In this document: one piece after another, positions 25,674-34,894 of the stretch | Position numbering within the stretch: the stretch's first letter is position 1 | Layout of the letters: every line of letters starts with the position of its first letter | Source: Paracoccaceae bacterium | GTDB taxonomy: Bacteria > Pseudomonadota > Alphaproteobacteria > Rhodobacterales > Rhodobacteraceae | NCBI GenBank assembly: GCA_014654775.1 | Contig: JACVZW010000075.1 | Location: 124,001 to 188,000, forward strand | Direction of reading: 5' to 3' | Length of the DNA: 64,000 bases | The notes under the pieces: model-generated | Seen by the model: the letters and a program-made list of their open reading frames with translations, nothing else | What the model was told of the DNA's origin: nothing | The model's database searches: none | Translations under genes and position numbers: made by a program

Positions 25674-27155
25674 CTAGCCGCCTCGACGAACGATTGCCTC
25701 GAGATCGATCACTTCGGGTTCGGAAGGTGTTTTGGTGCCCTTTTCATCCGGTTCGGGTTCCGGAGCGACGACGGGTCTTGCAGGGCCGACGATGACGGGC
25801 AGAAGTTCTGCCCCCGTGGCGGAAGGGCCGCTGCGTTCTGGCGGTTCGCGCCAGGAGAGCGTGTCGAAACCGCCGCAATTGTCGCAGATCGGGTCCCACT
25901 TCGCGTGGACGGCGTGGCACTTGTCACAGCACCATTGGGGGCCTCGCGGCGCGATGAGCGCTTTTGCCAGCCAGCCGCGTACCACCGCCTCATCAGCGCC
26001 TTCGCCGCGTTCGATGGCGGCCATGATGGCAAGCGCGCGTTGCGTCGGATGGGTTTCGACGACGTCGCCCAAGGCGCGGCGGGCTTCGGGGAAGTCCTCC
26101 GCAGCGATGTTGAGTTCGGCCAGAAGAAGGCGCGTCTCTTCATGCTGTGGGTGGTTGACCACAAGGGTGTGAAAGCGCTTGAGCCGCTGCGCCGCGCTTT
26201 CACCCGGTTCGATATCAGCAAAGGCTGCGGCGAGATCGGGGTGGGGCTTGGCATCCCATGCCTTCTTGAGGACGCGGGTCGCCCCCTTCTTGTCGCCCTT
26301 TTTTGCGAGGGCGCGCGCGGCCATCGCGGCGGCGGGAATAAGGTCGGGGGATTGGCGGTTGGCCTCGATCGCGGCTTCGCGAGCCTCGATGCTGCTGCCT
26401 TCGTCGAGAACGGCTTGTGCTTGCTGCAGGGCCAGCACCGCATCGCGGCGACGATAGACATCGCGCGGGAGGGCGCCCGCCTTCATTTTGGCGGTGAGGG
26501 TGCTGCGCGCGCCTTTCCAGTCGCGGCTTTCTGCTTGCAGTTTCAGCAGGATATCCTGCGTTTCTTCATGGCGTGGTTTGAGTTCCAGCGCCTTGATCGC
26601 AAGTTTCTGCGCGGTTTCGGTATCGCCTTCGGTCAACTTCTGCCGCAGGAGGCCACGGATGGCGACAAAGCGGGTGACATCGGAGGAAAGCAGTTCCTTG
26701 TAGGCTTCGGTCGCGCGCCGAGTGTCGCCTGCCGCTTCGGCCGCCTGCGCGACGAGAAGCGTGGTGAGATGCGGGTCGGCAAGGTACTTCTCTGCCTTGA
26801 TCGCGCGGTTCAAAGCAAGGCGGCCTTCGCCCGAGGCAAGTGCCATGAGCCCTTCGGAGAGCGCTTCGAATCCCTTGCGTTCGCGGTTGCGATCGAAATA
26901 GCGACTGATCGAGGTTTCATCGCCGTTAAGGAAGCGAAACACGGCGATGATGAAACCCACGAGTTTCATCAGGAGCCAGACCAGAACGATCATCACGAGA
27001 AGGGTGATAAAGGCCTGAAGCGGGCCTAGGGTGAATTCGTAACCTGCCACGGCGATACGGATGCCGCCGCCGGTGTTGAGCAACACCTCTGCCCCCAGCG
27101 TGAGGGTGGCGATGATAAGCAGGAACAGCAGAACCTTGGCGAGGGACCAGATCAT
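25674..27155 (-). CDS. hemY: HemY-like TPR membrane protein with rubredoxin-type C-terminus
   Basis: A 493-residue inner-membrane protein of the HemY family encoded with haem genes. Two N-terminal membrane helices (about 5-25 and 42-66) are followed by a TPR domain in the periplasm or cytoplasm (about 95-390). A zinc/rubredoxin-like knuckle WCCDKCHAVHAKWDPICDNC lies near 420-440, then a Pro-rich tail. This family is not the HemY oxidase; its exact role in haem synthesis or envelope control is not established. It is last in the hemD/mitofilin-like/hemY cluster, 11 bp from the gene upstream. Confidence 0.82.
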   Translation of the reverse strand: MIWSLAKVLLFLLIIATLTLGAEVLLNTGGGIRIAVAGYEFTLGPLQAFITLLVMIVLVWLLMKLVGFIIAVFRFLNGDETSISRYFDRNRERKGFEALSEGLMALASGEGRLALNRAIKAEKYLADPHLTTLLVAQAAEAAGDTRRATEAYKELLSSDVTRFVAIRGLLRQKLTEGDTETAQKLAIKALELKPRHEETQDILLKLQAESRDWKGARSTLTAKMKAGALPRDVYRRRDAVLALQQAQAVLDEGSSIEAREAAIEANRQSPDLIPAAAMAARALAKKGDKKGATRVLKKAWDAKPHPDLAAAFADIEPGESAAQRLKRFHTLVVNHPQHEETRLLLAELNIAAEDFPEARRALGDVVETHPTQRALAIMAAIERGEGADEAVVRGWLAKALIAPRGPQWCCDKCHAVHAKWDPICDNCGGFDTLSWREPPERSGPSATGAELLPVIVGPARPVVAPEPEPDEKGTKTPSEPEVIDLEAIVRRGG

Positions 27156-27166
27156 GTGCGGCCCCC

Positions 27167-28318
27167 TTACCGTGCAAGAAGCTGCGAAAGGGCGTCTTGA
27201 GCGGCGGTTCTAACCCCGGCTTCGGCGATCCAGTCGGAGAGCGGAGGCTTGCCCGCCTCAGGCATCGCATCGAGTTCTGCGAGGGCGTCGGCGACGCGGC
27301 CTTGGCCCAGCGCCGCTTCGGCCCGAGAGAGGACGGCATCGGGATCGTTGCCTTCGCGTGGGGTAAGGGAACGCAGGCCAGTCTGGCTGCGCAGAAAGTT
27401 GGAGACACGGTCGGTCCAGCTTTCGCCCATGTTGGCGCGAAGAGCCTCTTCCAGCGCGCGGCGGGCGGCTTCTTCGAAGCTGATCTGGAGATCTGCGATA
27501 GTGGGAAGGCCCGAGGCGGCGTGATCGGCCAACGCGGTCGGCAGATCGGGGCCGAGTTCGGCGGCCGAGGCCGCGAAAGGTGAACCGCTGTCGAGGGCGG
27601 CGGCGATGCGGTCGAGGGCCGCGGCACGGCGGGCGGCAACGGAGGCCGCGGTCGCCTCTTCCGCAAGGGCGGCGGCGCGGGCTTCGGCCTGTTGCAGGCG
27701 GGCTTCGGCCGCCTCGGCAGCTGCGATCACATCGGCGGGGACAGTGCCGCCAGATCCGAGCGTTGCGACCTGCTGCTTCAGCGCAGCGAGTTCGGCAAGG
27801 ATCGCGGGGTCCGTGCCGCCACCTGTGGAGGTACCGGATGGCAGGGCCGCGATTTGGGATTCGAGCGTCGCCAATCGGACATCTAGCGCGGAAAGATCCG
27901 TCGGAGGGGCAGCTTCCAGCGCCGCGAGGCGCGCCTCTATATCAGGATCGGGCGCGGGCTTGGCAGGCAGGGCGGCAAGCTGTTCGCGCAGGGCAGCCAG
28001 TTCTTCGGCCTGTGCCGCGACGGTTTGTGACAGGGTGCTGTCGCCCGCCACAGGAAAAAGATCGGGCATGAGGCGGGCGAGGCCGAAACCTCCTCCGGCG
28101 GCGATCATGCCGCCAAGGACCATGCCGATGAAGGACCTTGCCCCGCCGCCGGACTGGACCATCACCTGCGTCGGCCTCGGTTCCGTCGCGGGGGGCGTTT
28201 CGGGTGGTGCGGGGGGTTCTGCTTCGGTTGCCGAGGTTTGCGGATCGGTCGCCTCGACCACCGCCATCAGATCACCCTCCAGGGCCGGAGTGGGTTCATC
28301 GCTTTTGCGTCTGGCCAT
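27167..28318 (-). CDS. Mitofilin-like membrane protein (COG4223 type)
   Basis: A 383-residue single-pass membrane protein. An acidic cytoplasmic N-terminus (1-62) is followed by a Gly/Ala-rich helix (FIGMVLGGMIAAGGGFGLARL, about 63-83), a long Ala/Glu/Arg coiled coil (about 95-235) and a C-terminal helical domain. Proteins of this kind lie between hemD and hemY in alphaproteobacteria and are regarded as distant relatives of mitochondrial Mic60. The start ATG 28318 is preceded by GGAG. A role in shaping intracytoplasmic membranes is inference from the family. Confidence 0.78.
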   Translation of the reverse strand: MARRKSDEPTPALEGDLMAVVEATDPQTSATEAEPPAPPETPPATEPRPTQVMVQSGGGARSFIGMVLGGMIAAGGGFGLARLMPDLFPVAGDSTLSQTVAAQAEELAALREQLAALPAKPAPDPDIEARLAALEAAPPTDLSALDVRLATLESQIAALPSGTSTGGGTDPAILAELAALKQQVATLGSGGTVPADVIAAAEAAEARLQQAEARAAALAEEATAASVAARRAAALDRIAAALDSGSPFAASAAELGPDLPTALADHAASGLPTIADLQISFEEAARRALEEALRANMGESWTDRVSNFLRSQTGLRSLTPREGNDPDAVLSRAEAALGQGRVADALAELDAMPEAGKPPLSDWIAEAGVRTAAQDALSQLLAR

Positions 28319-28386
28319 GGTCGGCTCCTTTTCCCGTCGGTAGCGGGCGGTTCGTCCTTCACCCTAATCCCCGGATGGTTGCAGGT

Positions 28387-29118
28387 TCAAGAAGCGGGGT
28401 CATTCACAATGGTTTCAATGGCGGCCTGCATGGACGCGCCATCAGGGCGTTCAGCAATCATCAGGCGCTGCGGCGAGAGGCTTTCCACGGCACGGGCCGT
28501 GGCGGCGCTGATCGCAACAATCCAGAGGGGGGCGGCGAAAGGGCCTTGCGCTGTGAAAAGCGCTGCGGTGCGAGGGGAAAAGAGGGGTAGCAGGACTGGG
28601 GTTCGGCCCGAGAGCGCCGCGCGTGCCGCTGCGGCAAGAGGAAGCGGGTCCTGCGCGTAGACAATGGCCGCATGGGCAGGGCAGCCCTGTGCCGTAAGCC
28701 TTGGCGCTATGTCGCCGCGCGCCTCACGGCCGCGGAGATGAAGCAAGGGGCCTTGATCATCCGAGGCGAGGATCAGGGTGATCAGCGACTCGGCATCACC
28801 GTGGGCGGAGGTCGCGTCGAAACCTGCTGCCTGTGCCACCTGTGCCGTGCGGTCCCCCACGCACCATGCTGATCGGGGCAGGGTGAGGCCGGCGTTGCGC
28901 AGGCGGATGGCCGCCTCGACCCCTGTTTCGGAGGTGAAGATGACAGCGGACCAGTCGGATCCGGGAAGATCCGGGGTCATGAAGAAAGGGGCCATCAGCG
29001 GGCTGGAGATCCGTTCGAACCATCCCGGCATTCGTGCGATGAGATCGGCTGCAAAGCGATCACCCTGTGCCGCAGGGCGCGTGAGAAGCAGGGGAAGGGG
29101 GCGGGATTGCGGGGCCAT
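28387..29118 (-). CDS. hemD: Uroporphyrinogen-III synthase
   Basis: A 243-residue enzyme that closes hydroxymethylbilane to uroporphyrinogen III in the cytoplasm. The fold is poorly conserved, but the typical pieces are present: [17 protein letters not shown] at the N-terminus, [29 protein letters not shown], and [10 protein letters not shown] near the C-terminus. ATG 29118 gives [19 protein letters not shown]; the frame runs on to 29526 but that overlaps tsaD. It is first in the minus-strand cluster with the mitofilin-like and hemY genes and is divergent from tsaD with only 36 bp between starts. Confidence 0.85.
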   Translation of the reverse strand: MAPQSRPLPLLLTRPAAQGDRFAADLIARMPGWFERISSPLMAPFFMTPDLPGSDWSAVIFTSETGVEAAIRLRNAGLTLPRSAWCVGDRTAQVAQAAGFDATSAHGDAESLITLILASDDQGPLLHLRGREARGDIAPRLTAQGCPAHAAIVYAQDPLPLAAAARAALSGRTPVLLPLFSPRTAALFTAQGPFAAPLWIVAISAATARAVESLSPQRLMIAERPDGASMQAAIETIVNDPAS

Positions 29119-29154
29119 GGCAAGGGTGTTACCCCCAAGCGATCCCTGCGGGCA

Positions 29155-30255
29155 ATGGATATGGCGGCGCTGACCTACCTTGGCATCGAATCGAGCTGTG
29201 ATGACAGTGCCGCCGCGGTGGTGCGTCTGGGCGATGGGGGCATGCCGGAGATTCTGTCTTCGGTGGTAGACGGACAAGCGGCACTCCACGCGGCCTTTGG
29301 CGGTGTGGTGCCGGAAATCGCGGCACGGGCCCATGCGGAACGGTTGGATCATTGCGTGGATCGCGCGCTGGCGGAGGCCGGGCTTTCGCTTGCGGCCGTG
29401 GATGGGATCGCCGTCACCTCTGGCCCCGGTCTGATCGGGGGGGTTCTGTCCGGGGTGATGCTGGCCAAGGGATTGGCTGCTGGCAGCGGCAAGCCGCTCT
29501 GGGGGGTGAATCATCTGGCGGGTCATGCGCTGACTCCGCGGCTGACGGATGGGCTGGCTTTTCCCTATCTGCTGTTACTGGTGTCGGGAGGGCATTGCCA
29601 GTTCCTGATTGTGGAGGGGGTGGATCGATTCCACCGTCTGGGCGGAACGATCGATGACGCGCCGGGAGAAGCCTTCGACAAGGCGGCAAAGCTGCTGGGC
29701 CTCGCGCAGCCGGGTGGGCCGGTGGTGGAGGCTGAGGCGGCGCTGGGAGATGCGGGCCGGTTCGCCTTTCCACGGCCCCTGCTGGATCGGCCGGGGTGCG
29801 ACCTGTCCTTTTCCGGGCTGAAGACGGCGCTGCTGCGGACTCGGGACGCACTTATGGCACAGAAGGCTGGGATTACCGTGCAGGATCGGCGCGATCTCTG
29901 CGCCGGGTTTCAAGCAGCGGTGGCCGACGTTCTTGCGGAGAAAACGCGGCGGGCGCTGGCCATTCATCAGGATATTGCGGACGGTCCACCTGCACTGGCC
30001 GTTGCGGGTGGCGTTGCGGCGAACAGGTCCATTCGGGCAAGGTTAGAGACTGTTTGTGCAAGTTCCGGCGCACGTTTCGTGGCCCCGCCGCTGCGGTTGT
30101 GCACCGACAATGCCGCGATGATCGCCTGGGCCGGGATCGAACAGGCGCGGATCGGTCTGCCGCCCGGGGAAGAGCTTGTGGCGCGGCCCCGCTGGCCACT
30201 GGATGCCAACGCGGCGCCGATGATCGGATCGGGGAAGAAGGGCGCGAAGGCATGA
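29155..30255 (+). CDS. tsaD: tRNA N6-threonylcarbamoyladenosine synthase TsaD
   Basis: A 366-residue universal t6A37 tRNA-modification enzyme (Kae1/Qri7/YgjD family), acting with TsaB, TsaE and TsaC. N-terminal [14 protein letters not shown], the metal-ligating [42 protein letters not shown] and [16 protein letters not shown] are all present. ATG 29155 or 29161 gives the expected N-terminus; the frame upstream overlaps hemD. TsaE is coded about 11 kb downstream. It overlaps gpsA by ATGA. Confidence 0.95.
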   Translation: MDMAALTYLGIESSCDDSAAAVVRLGDGGMPEILSSVVDGQAALHAAFGGVVPEIAARAHAERLDHCVDRALAEAGLSLAAVDGIAVTSGPGLIGGVLSGVMLAKGLAAGSGKPLWGVNHLAGHALTPRLTDGLAFPYLLLLVSGGHCQFLIVEGVDRFHRLGGTIDDAPGEAFDKAAKLLGLAQPGGPVVEAEAALGDAGRFAFPRPLLDRPGCDLSFSGLKTALLRTRDALMAQKAGITVQDRRDLCAGFQAAVADVLAEKTRRALAIHQDIADGPPALAVAGGVAANRSIRARLETVCASSGARFVAPPLRLCTDNAAMIAWAGIEQARIGLPPGEELVARPRWPLDANAAPMIGSGKKGAKA

Positions 30256-31229
30256 CCGCCGCGCCCCGGATCGGCATCGTCGGGGCGGGCGCGTTCGGTA
30301 CGGCCTTGGCAGTGACGTTGGCGAGGGATGGACGGGCCGTTTCGCTTTGGGCGCGCGATCCGAGACAGATCGCTGTCCTTCGGGAGAAACGAGAGAATGC
30401 GGCGCGATTGCCGGGTGTTTTATTGCCCGAAAACGTCACTGTTACTGCGGAAATCAATGAGATCCAGGGGCTTGATGCGGTTCTGCTGACCCTGCCGATG
30501 CAAGCCCTGCGCGGGTTTATGGCTGGGACCGGCAACAGGCTTGACGGGCGGTCGCTGGTCGCCTGCTGCAAAGGGGTGGATCTGACGACGTTGACGGGTC
30601 CGTCCGCGATCATCGCGCAAATGGCGCCTGAGGCGAGCTGCGCCGTTCTGACTGGGCCGAGCTTTGCACAGGATATCGCCCGCGGCCTGCCCACAGCGTT
30701 GACCTTGGGCTGTGCGGATGAGGCGGTGGGTTTGGCCTTGCAGAGGCTGTTGTCGACGCCAACGCTGCGGCTGTATCTGACCGATGATGTGGTAGGGGCA
30801 GAACTTGGCGGCGCGCTGAAGAATGTTGTCGCCATCGCAGCGGGCATCGTGATCGGGGCGGGGCTGGGGGATTCGGCTCGTGCGGCGCTGATGACGCGCG
30901 GTTATGCCGAAATGGTGCGCCTTGCCCTTTCGCTTGGCGCGCGTGCAGAGACGTTGGCAGGGCTGTCAGGCCTTGGCGATCTGGTGCTGACCTGCACTTC
31001 GGCGCAGTCGCGCAATTTCAGGTATGGCGTCGCGCTCGGGTCGGGGCAGGGCTTCGATCCGGCGGTAACCGTGGAAGGCGCTGCGACGGCAAAAGCAGTC
31101 TCTGATATGGCTGAAAATCGCAATCTCGACCTGCCGATCACACAAATGGTGGCGGCCTTGATCGCGGGGCATCTTGACCTTTCCACCGCGATTCAGACCC
31201 TGTTGTCCCGCCCATTGAAGAAGGAATGA
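30252..31229 (+). CDS. gpsA: Glycerol-3-phosphate dehydrogenase (NAD(P)+)
   Basis: A 325-residue cytoplasmic enzyme reducing dihydroxyacetone phosphate to sn-glycerol 3-phosphate for phospholipid synthesis. The Rossmann motif [13 protein letters not shown] (8-20), [11 protein letters not shown], the catalytic-Lys segment [15 protein letters not shown] and the C-terminal [11 protein letters not shown] match GpsA. Length is normal. ATG overlaps the tsaD stop (ATGA), and the frame upstream of it is shadow. Confidence 0.95.
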   Translation: MTAAPRIGIVGAGAFGTALAVTLARDGRAVSLWARDPRQIAVLREKRENAARLPGVLLPENVTVTAEINEIQGLDAVLLTLPMQALRGFMAGTGNRLDGRSLVACCKGVDLTTLTGPSAIIAQMAPEASCAVLTGPSFAQDIARGLPTALTLGCADEAVGLALQRLLSTPTLRLYLTDDVVGAELGGALKNVVAIAAGIVIGAGLGDSARAALMTRGYAEMVRLALSLGARAETLAGLSGLGDLVLTCTSAQSRNFRYGVALGSGQGFDPAVTVEGAATAKAVSDMAENRNLDLPITQMVAALIAGHLDLSTAIQTLLSRPLKKE

Positions 31230-31232
31230 CCT

Positions 31233-31505
31233 ATGCGCGTCGCGCTGATCTGCATCGACAAACCTGGGCATCTGCATGTCCGTCAGGAAAACCGACCTGC
31301 GCACCTGGCGCATATCGAATCGTCCGGTGTCGTGGAGATGGCGGGGCCGTTTCTGACCGAGGGCGGGGAGATGGCCGGGTCACTTGTGATACTGTCGGTC
31401 GAGACGCTGGATCAAGCGCGGGATTGGGCGAAAAATGACCCCTATGCGAAAGCGGGGCTATTCCAATCGGTCGATATCCGCGAGTGGAAGAAGGTGATCG
31501 GCTGA
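31233..31505 (+). CDS. YciI family protein
   Basis: A 90-residue single-domain YciI-like protein with the ferredoxin-like fold pattern, conserved His in AHIE and the C-terminal segment DPYAKAGLFQSVDIREWKKV. Family members are small cytoplasmic proteins of unclear enzymatic role. It starts 3 bp after gpsA and overlaps the EVE gene by TGATG, forming one transcript with tsaD-gpsA. Confidence 0.88.
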   Translation: MRVALICIDKPGHLHVRQENRPAHLAHIESSGVVEMAGPFLTEGGEMAGSLVILSVETLDQARDWAKNDPYAKAGLFQSVDIREWKKVIG

Positions 31506-31924
31506 TGGCCAAGTGGCTTTTCAAGTCAGAGCCGGACGTCTTCGGCTGGCCACATCAGCTTGCCAAGGGCGATTCGGGCGAAGAGTGGACCGGGGTGCGG
31601 AACTATCAGGCGCGCAACAATATGCGGGCGATGAAGGTGGGCGACCTTGGTTTCTTCTACCATTCCAACATCGGCAAGGAGATCGTGGGGATTGTCGAGA
31701 TCATCCGCGAAAGTGCACCAGACAGCACGAGCGACGACCCGCGCTGGGACTGCGTGATGGTGAAGGCGGTGACGGCCCTGCCGAGGGCGGTTAGCCTTGA
31801 GGCCTGTAAGGTGGAACCGGGGCTAGAGGCGATGGCCCTTGTGAACAACACACGGCTTTCGGTGCAACCCGTAACGGCCGAGGAATGGCGGATCGTTTGC
31901 CGGATGGGCGGGCTGGAGGGGTAG
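31505..31924 (+). CDS. EVE domain protein
   Basis: A 139-residue PUA-like EVE domain, with the family opening MAKWLFKSEPDVFGW, the aromatic cage residues around GVRNYQARNNMR and GDLGFFYHSN, and the end segment NNTRLSVQPVTAEEW. EVE domains bind modified bases in RNA or DNA. Here it is the last gene of the tsaD-gpsA-yciI run, so a link to tRNA modification is possible. Start ATG 31505 overlaps the yciI stop. Confidence 0.88.
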   Translation: MAKWLFKSEPDVFGWPHQLAKGDSGEEWTGVRNYQARNNMRAMKVGDLGFFYHSNIGKEIVGIVEIIRESAPDSTSDDPRWDCVMVKAVTALPRAVSLEACKVEPGLEAMALVNNTRLSVQPVTAEEWRIVCRMGGLEG

Positions 31925-32236
31925 GCAGCAAGGGTTCTGGCAGACAGAAGAAGCGGTCTGGCTGCATGCTGTGGCAATGCGCAGGTCTGCTCGCCCGTCT
32001 GGAATGAAGCAAGACGCGAACCTGCAATGGAAATGGAGGGCCCGCACCCCTACGGGACCCTCCATCCACCCCACACACTCCCCATGCGCCGTGTGTGACT
32101 TGAGATATGGGTCCCGGACATACTGCCCTGCCCCGTGACTGTGCCCCACGGGCAGAGACACGGCAAAGGAATTATGCGGCCGATTTTAGTGTTCCGCCCC
32201 GCGCGGCGTAGCGCGGGGCGTATAGCGGGGCGAAGT
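31925..32236. ncRNA. Gene-free stretch with four stem-loops; candidate structured RNA
   Basis: 312 bp between convergent genes with no coding frame worth calling. Four successive stem-loops are visible: 32033-32044 with 32053-32065 (12 bp, one bulge, 8-nt loop), 32072-32078 with 32091-32097 (7 bp), 32128-32137 with 32147-32155 (9 bp, one bulged C) and 32195-32204 with 32211-32220 (10 bp perfect). None is followed by a T-run. It could be a small RNA, the structured 3' end of either flanking mRNA, or a terminator region. No match to SRP RNA, RNase P RNA or 6S RNA motifs was seen. Confidence 0.35.
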
Positions 32237-32578
32237 TCAGCCGTAGGCCTTTTCCTTGCCGAAATGCTTCACCAGCATGTAGTAGACGACGGGGCGATAC
32301 TTGTTCCGTTCAGAGCGGCCATAGGTATCGATCACGGCGTTGATCGCCTCTGTCAGCTTGGGCGAATCCGGAAGCCCGAGCTTCTTCATGAGGAAGTTTG
32401 TCTTCACCCTCTCCAGCTCTTCCTTGTCGGAGGCGGCGACGGTTTCGCTGTCGGCGCTATAGATGGCGGGGCCGCAGCCGATGGTGACCTTTTCCAGAAG
32501 TGCCATGTCAGGCGTGATCTTGCATTTGGTCTTCAGATCTTCGGCGTATTTCGCAATCAGTTCGGCTCTTTTGCTCAT
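32237..32578 (-). CDS. DUF2853 family protein
   Basis: A 113-residue small cytoplasmic protein matching the DUF2853 pattern: MSKRAELIAKYAEDLKTK, LLEKVTIGCGPAIYSADSET, NFLMKKLGL and RPVVYYMLVKHFGK. Function unknown. The ATG has a GGGAGAG Shine-Dalgarno. It stands alone between the EVE gene and ahcY. Confidence 0.85.
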   Translation of the reverse strand: MSKRAELIAKYAEDLKTKCKITPDMALLEKVTIGCGPAIYSADSETVAASDKEELERVKTNFLMKKLGLPDSPKLTEAINAVIDTYGRSERNKYRPVVYYMLVKHFGKEKAYG

Positions 32579-32696
32579 GTTTCACTCTCTCCCTGACGTC
32601 CGGCGAAGGACAACCCGCCGCGAAGAAACCTTAAGGGCAACCGAAGGACGTGCAAAAGGTTTTTGCCCGGGCGCGTGATTTCGGCCGGTTCGCAAT

Positions 32697-32730
32697 AGAA
32701 AACCCCCGTCCGGGCAGCCCGGGCGGGGGT
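32697..32730 (-). terminator. Intrinsic terminator of ahcY
   Basis: A 13-bp stem (32702-32714 with 32718-32730, one G-T pair, 3-nt loop) followed on the minus strand by TTTTCT. It lies 30 bp past the ahcY stop. Confidence 0.85.
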
Positions 32731-32759
32731 ATAGGATCACTCAAAGATCGTGGCTGCGA

Positions 32760-34160
32760 TCAGTAGCGGTAGTGTTCCGGCTTGAACGGGCCTTCAGGCT
32801 TCACGCCGATATAGGCAGCCTGATCGGGGCGCAGTTCGGTCAGTTTTACGCCGATCTTCTTCAGGTGCAGACGCGCGACCTTTTCATCCAGCTGCTTGGG
32901 CAGGATGTAGACGCCGGGCGCGTAATCCTTGCCCTTGGTCCAAAGTTCGATCTGCGCGAGGACCTGGTTGGTGAAGGATGCCGACATCACGAAAGACGGA
33001 TGACCCGTGGCATTGCCGAGGTTCAGAAGGCGGCCTTCGGACAGCAGGATGATCCGATTGCCCGAGGGCATTTCGATCAGGTCCACCTGTTCCTTGATGT
33101 TGGTCCATTTGTGGTTCCGCAGGGCAGCGACCTGAATCTCGTTGTCGAAATGGCCGATATTGCCGACGATGGCCATATCCTTCATCTCGCGCAGATGCTC
33201 GATCCGGATGACGTCCTTGTTGCCGGTTGTGGTGATGAATATGTCGGCGGTGCTGATCTCATCCTCAAGGATCGTGACTTCGTAGCCGTCCATCGCCGCC
33301 TGCAGGGCGCAGATGGGATCGACTTCGGTGACCTTCACGCGTGCGCCCGCGCCGCGGAGCGAGGCGGCGGACCCCTTGCCCACGTCGCCATAGCCGCAGA
33401 CGACGGCGACCTTGCCGGCCATCATCGTGTCGGTGGCACGGCGGATACCGTCGACCAGCGATTCCTTGCAGCCGTACTTGTTGTCGAATTTCGACTTTGT
33501 AACCGAATCGTTCACGTTGATCGCGGGGAAGGGGAGCTGTCCCTTCTTATGGAGTTCATACAGACGATGAACGCCAGTGGTGGTTTCTTCAGAAACCCCT
33601 TGGATCGCAGCGCGCTGCTTGGTGAACCAGCCCGGCGAGGCGGCGAGGCGCTTCTTGATCTGGTTGAAGAGGCAGACCTCTTCTTCCGAGGTAGGAACTT
33701 CGATCAGGTCCTTTTCGCCCGCCTCAACCCTCGCACCGAGCAGGATGTAGAGCGTGGCATCCCCACCATCGTCGAGGATCATGTTGCAGGTGCCGCCTTC
33801 GCCACCGAACTGGAAGATCCGGTCGGTATATTCCCAGTATTCTTCCAGCGTTTCGCCCTTGATGGCGAAGACAGGAACACCGGCCTTGGCGATGGCGGCG
33901 GCAGCATGGTCCTGCGTGGAGAAGATGTTGCAGGAGGCCCAGCGCACGTCGGCGCCAAGTGCAACCAGCGTTTCGATCAGGACACCGGTCTGGATCGTCA
34001 TATGGAGCGAGCCCGCGATGCGCGCGCCTTTCAGCGGTTTGGAGGTGCCGAATTCCTCGCGGCAGGCCATCAGGCCCGGCATTTCGGTTTCAGCGATGGT
34101 CAACTCCTTGCGGCCGAATTCGGCCAGAACGATATCCTTGACGATGTAATCCTGCGGCAT
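32760..34160 (-). CDS. ahcY: Adenosylhomocysteinase
   Basis: A 466-residue NAD-dependent enzyme hydrolysing S-adenosylhomocysteine to adenosine and homocysteine, recycling the methylation by-product. Present are [24 protein letters not shown], the bacterial insertion region, the active-site segment [16 protein letters not shown], and the NAD site [18 protein letters not shown]; the C-terminus [13 protein letters not shown] is canonical. ATG 34160 follows AAGGAG; the open frame to 34238 is leader. In Rhodobacter capsulatus ahcY lies beside hvrB and is activated by HvrB; the same neighbourhood is seen here. The leader holds an inverted repeat around the ribosome-binding site. Confidence 0.95.
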   Translation of the reverse strand: MPQDYIVKDIVLAEFGRKELTIAETEMPGLMACREEFGTSKPLKGARIAGSLHMTIQTGVLIETLVALGADVRWASCNIFSTQDHAAAAIAKAGVPVFAIKGETLEEYWEYTDRIFQFGGEGGTCNMILDDGGDATLYILLGARVEAGEKDLIEVPTSEEEVCLFNQIKKRLAASPGWFTKQRAAIQGVSEETTTGVHRLYELHKKGQLPFPAINVNDSVTKSKFDNKYGCKESLVDGIRRATDTMMAGKVAVVCGYGDVGKGSAASLRGAGARVKVTEVDPICALQAAMDGYEVTILEDEISTADIFITTTGNKDVIRIEHLREMKDMAIVGNIGHFDNEIQVAALRNHKWTNIKEQVDLIEMPSGNRIILLSEGRLLNLGNATGHPSFVMSASFTNQVLAQIELWTKGKDYAPGVYILPKQLDEKVARLHLKKIGVKLTELRPDQAAYIGVKPEGPFKPEHYRY

Positions 34161-34199
34161 CTGCCGTTGCTCCTTGAACCTTGGTTTGGCGCGGCAGAT
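34159..34199 (-). promoter_or_regulatory. ahcY leader inverted repeat enclosing the ribosome-binding site
   Basis: On the minus strand ATCTGCCG (34192-34199) pairs perfectly with CGGCAGAT (34159-34166), the last two bases being the first two of the ahcY ATG. The AAGGAG Shine-Dalgarno lies in the 25-nt loop. Such a structure could modulate translation. It does not show the pairing needed for a known SAH or SAM/SAH riboswitch. Confidence 0.4.
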
Positions 34200-34270
34200 A
34201 GCATGGCGGGCGGCCTTGGACAATGAGACGGTGGTCAAGGTGAGTTAACGAAAGAAGGGGGGAACATGGG

Positions 34271-34894
34271 ATGAAGCAGCCCCGAGCGTGGCAACGGATG
34301 CTTTCGGGGCGGAGGCTGGATCTCCTCGACCCGACGCCGATGGATATCGAGATCGAGGACATCGCGCATGGGCTTGCCTTCGTCGCGCGGTGGAACGGGC
34401 AGACACGCGGGGATTGGCCCTATTCGGTGGCGGAACATTCGCTGCTGGTCGAGGCGATCTTTTCCCGCTGCAATCCCGGCATCGCGGCGCGTTGGCAATT
34501 GGCGGCGCTGCTGCATGATGCGCCGGAATACGTGATTGGCGATATGATCAGCCCGGTGAAAGCGGCGGTGGGGCCGGGCTACGGGGCGCTGGATGAACGG
34601 CTGACGGCGGCGGTGCATCTGCGCTTTGGTCTGCCGACAGTGCTGCCTGCACCAATAAAGACTGCGATCAAGGCCGCCGACAAGGTGTCCGCCTGGATGG
34701 AAGCGGTGCAGATCGCGGGATTTTTGGAGGGAGAAGCGGATCGTTTATTCGGGAAACCCGATGCGCTGATCCTGCGCGGTCTAGAGATTAGATTGCGTCC
34801 GCCCGCAGTGGTGCGGGCGGATTATGTGGCACGACACGAAGAACTGCTGGCGGCCTGCACGGTTCAGCCACCCACGCGGGACGGCGGGGTGTAG
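34271..34894 (+). CDS. HD-domain hydrolase (YfbR-like), orf5 of the hvr locus
   Basis: A 207-residue HD-superfamily phosphohydrolase resembling 5'-deoxynucleotidase YfbR. The metal ligands are visible: His in WPYSVAEHSLLV, the HD pair in LAALLHDAPEYVIGD and a C-terminal Asp in KAADKVSAWMEA. Divergent from ahcY and just upstream of hvrB; an unnamed gene (orf5) is reported at this place in the R. capsulatus reg/hvr region. A GGGGGGAA Shine-Dalgarno precedes the ATG. Confidence 0.82.
   Translation: MKQPRAWQRMLSGRRLDLLDPTPMDIEIEDIAHGLAFVARWNGQTRGDWPYSVAEHSLLVEAIFSRCNPGIAARWQLAALLHDAPEYVIGDMISPVKAAVGPGYGALDERLTAAVHLRFGLPTVLPAPIKTAIKAADKVSAWMEAVQIAGFLEGEADRLFGKPDALILRGLEIRLRPPAVVRADYVARHEELLAACTVQPPTRDGGV

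Noticed and set aside
31925-32236. SRP, 6S or RNase P RNA gene
   Set aside because: The conserved sequence elements of these RNAs (for example the SRP GGAAGGAAGC-type loop) are absent; only generic stem-loops are seen.
34161-34260. SAH or SAM/SAH riboswitch before ahcY
   Set aside because: The consensus loop and the pseudoknot partner of the ribosome-binding site could not be found; only a simple inverted repeat is present.
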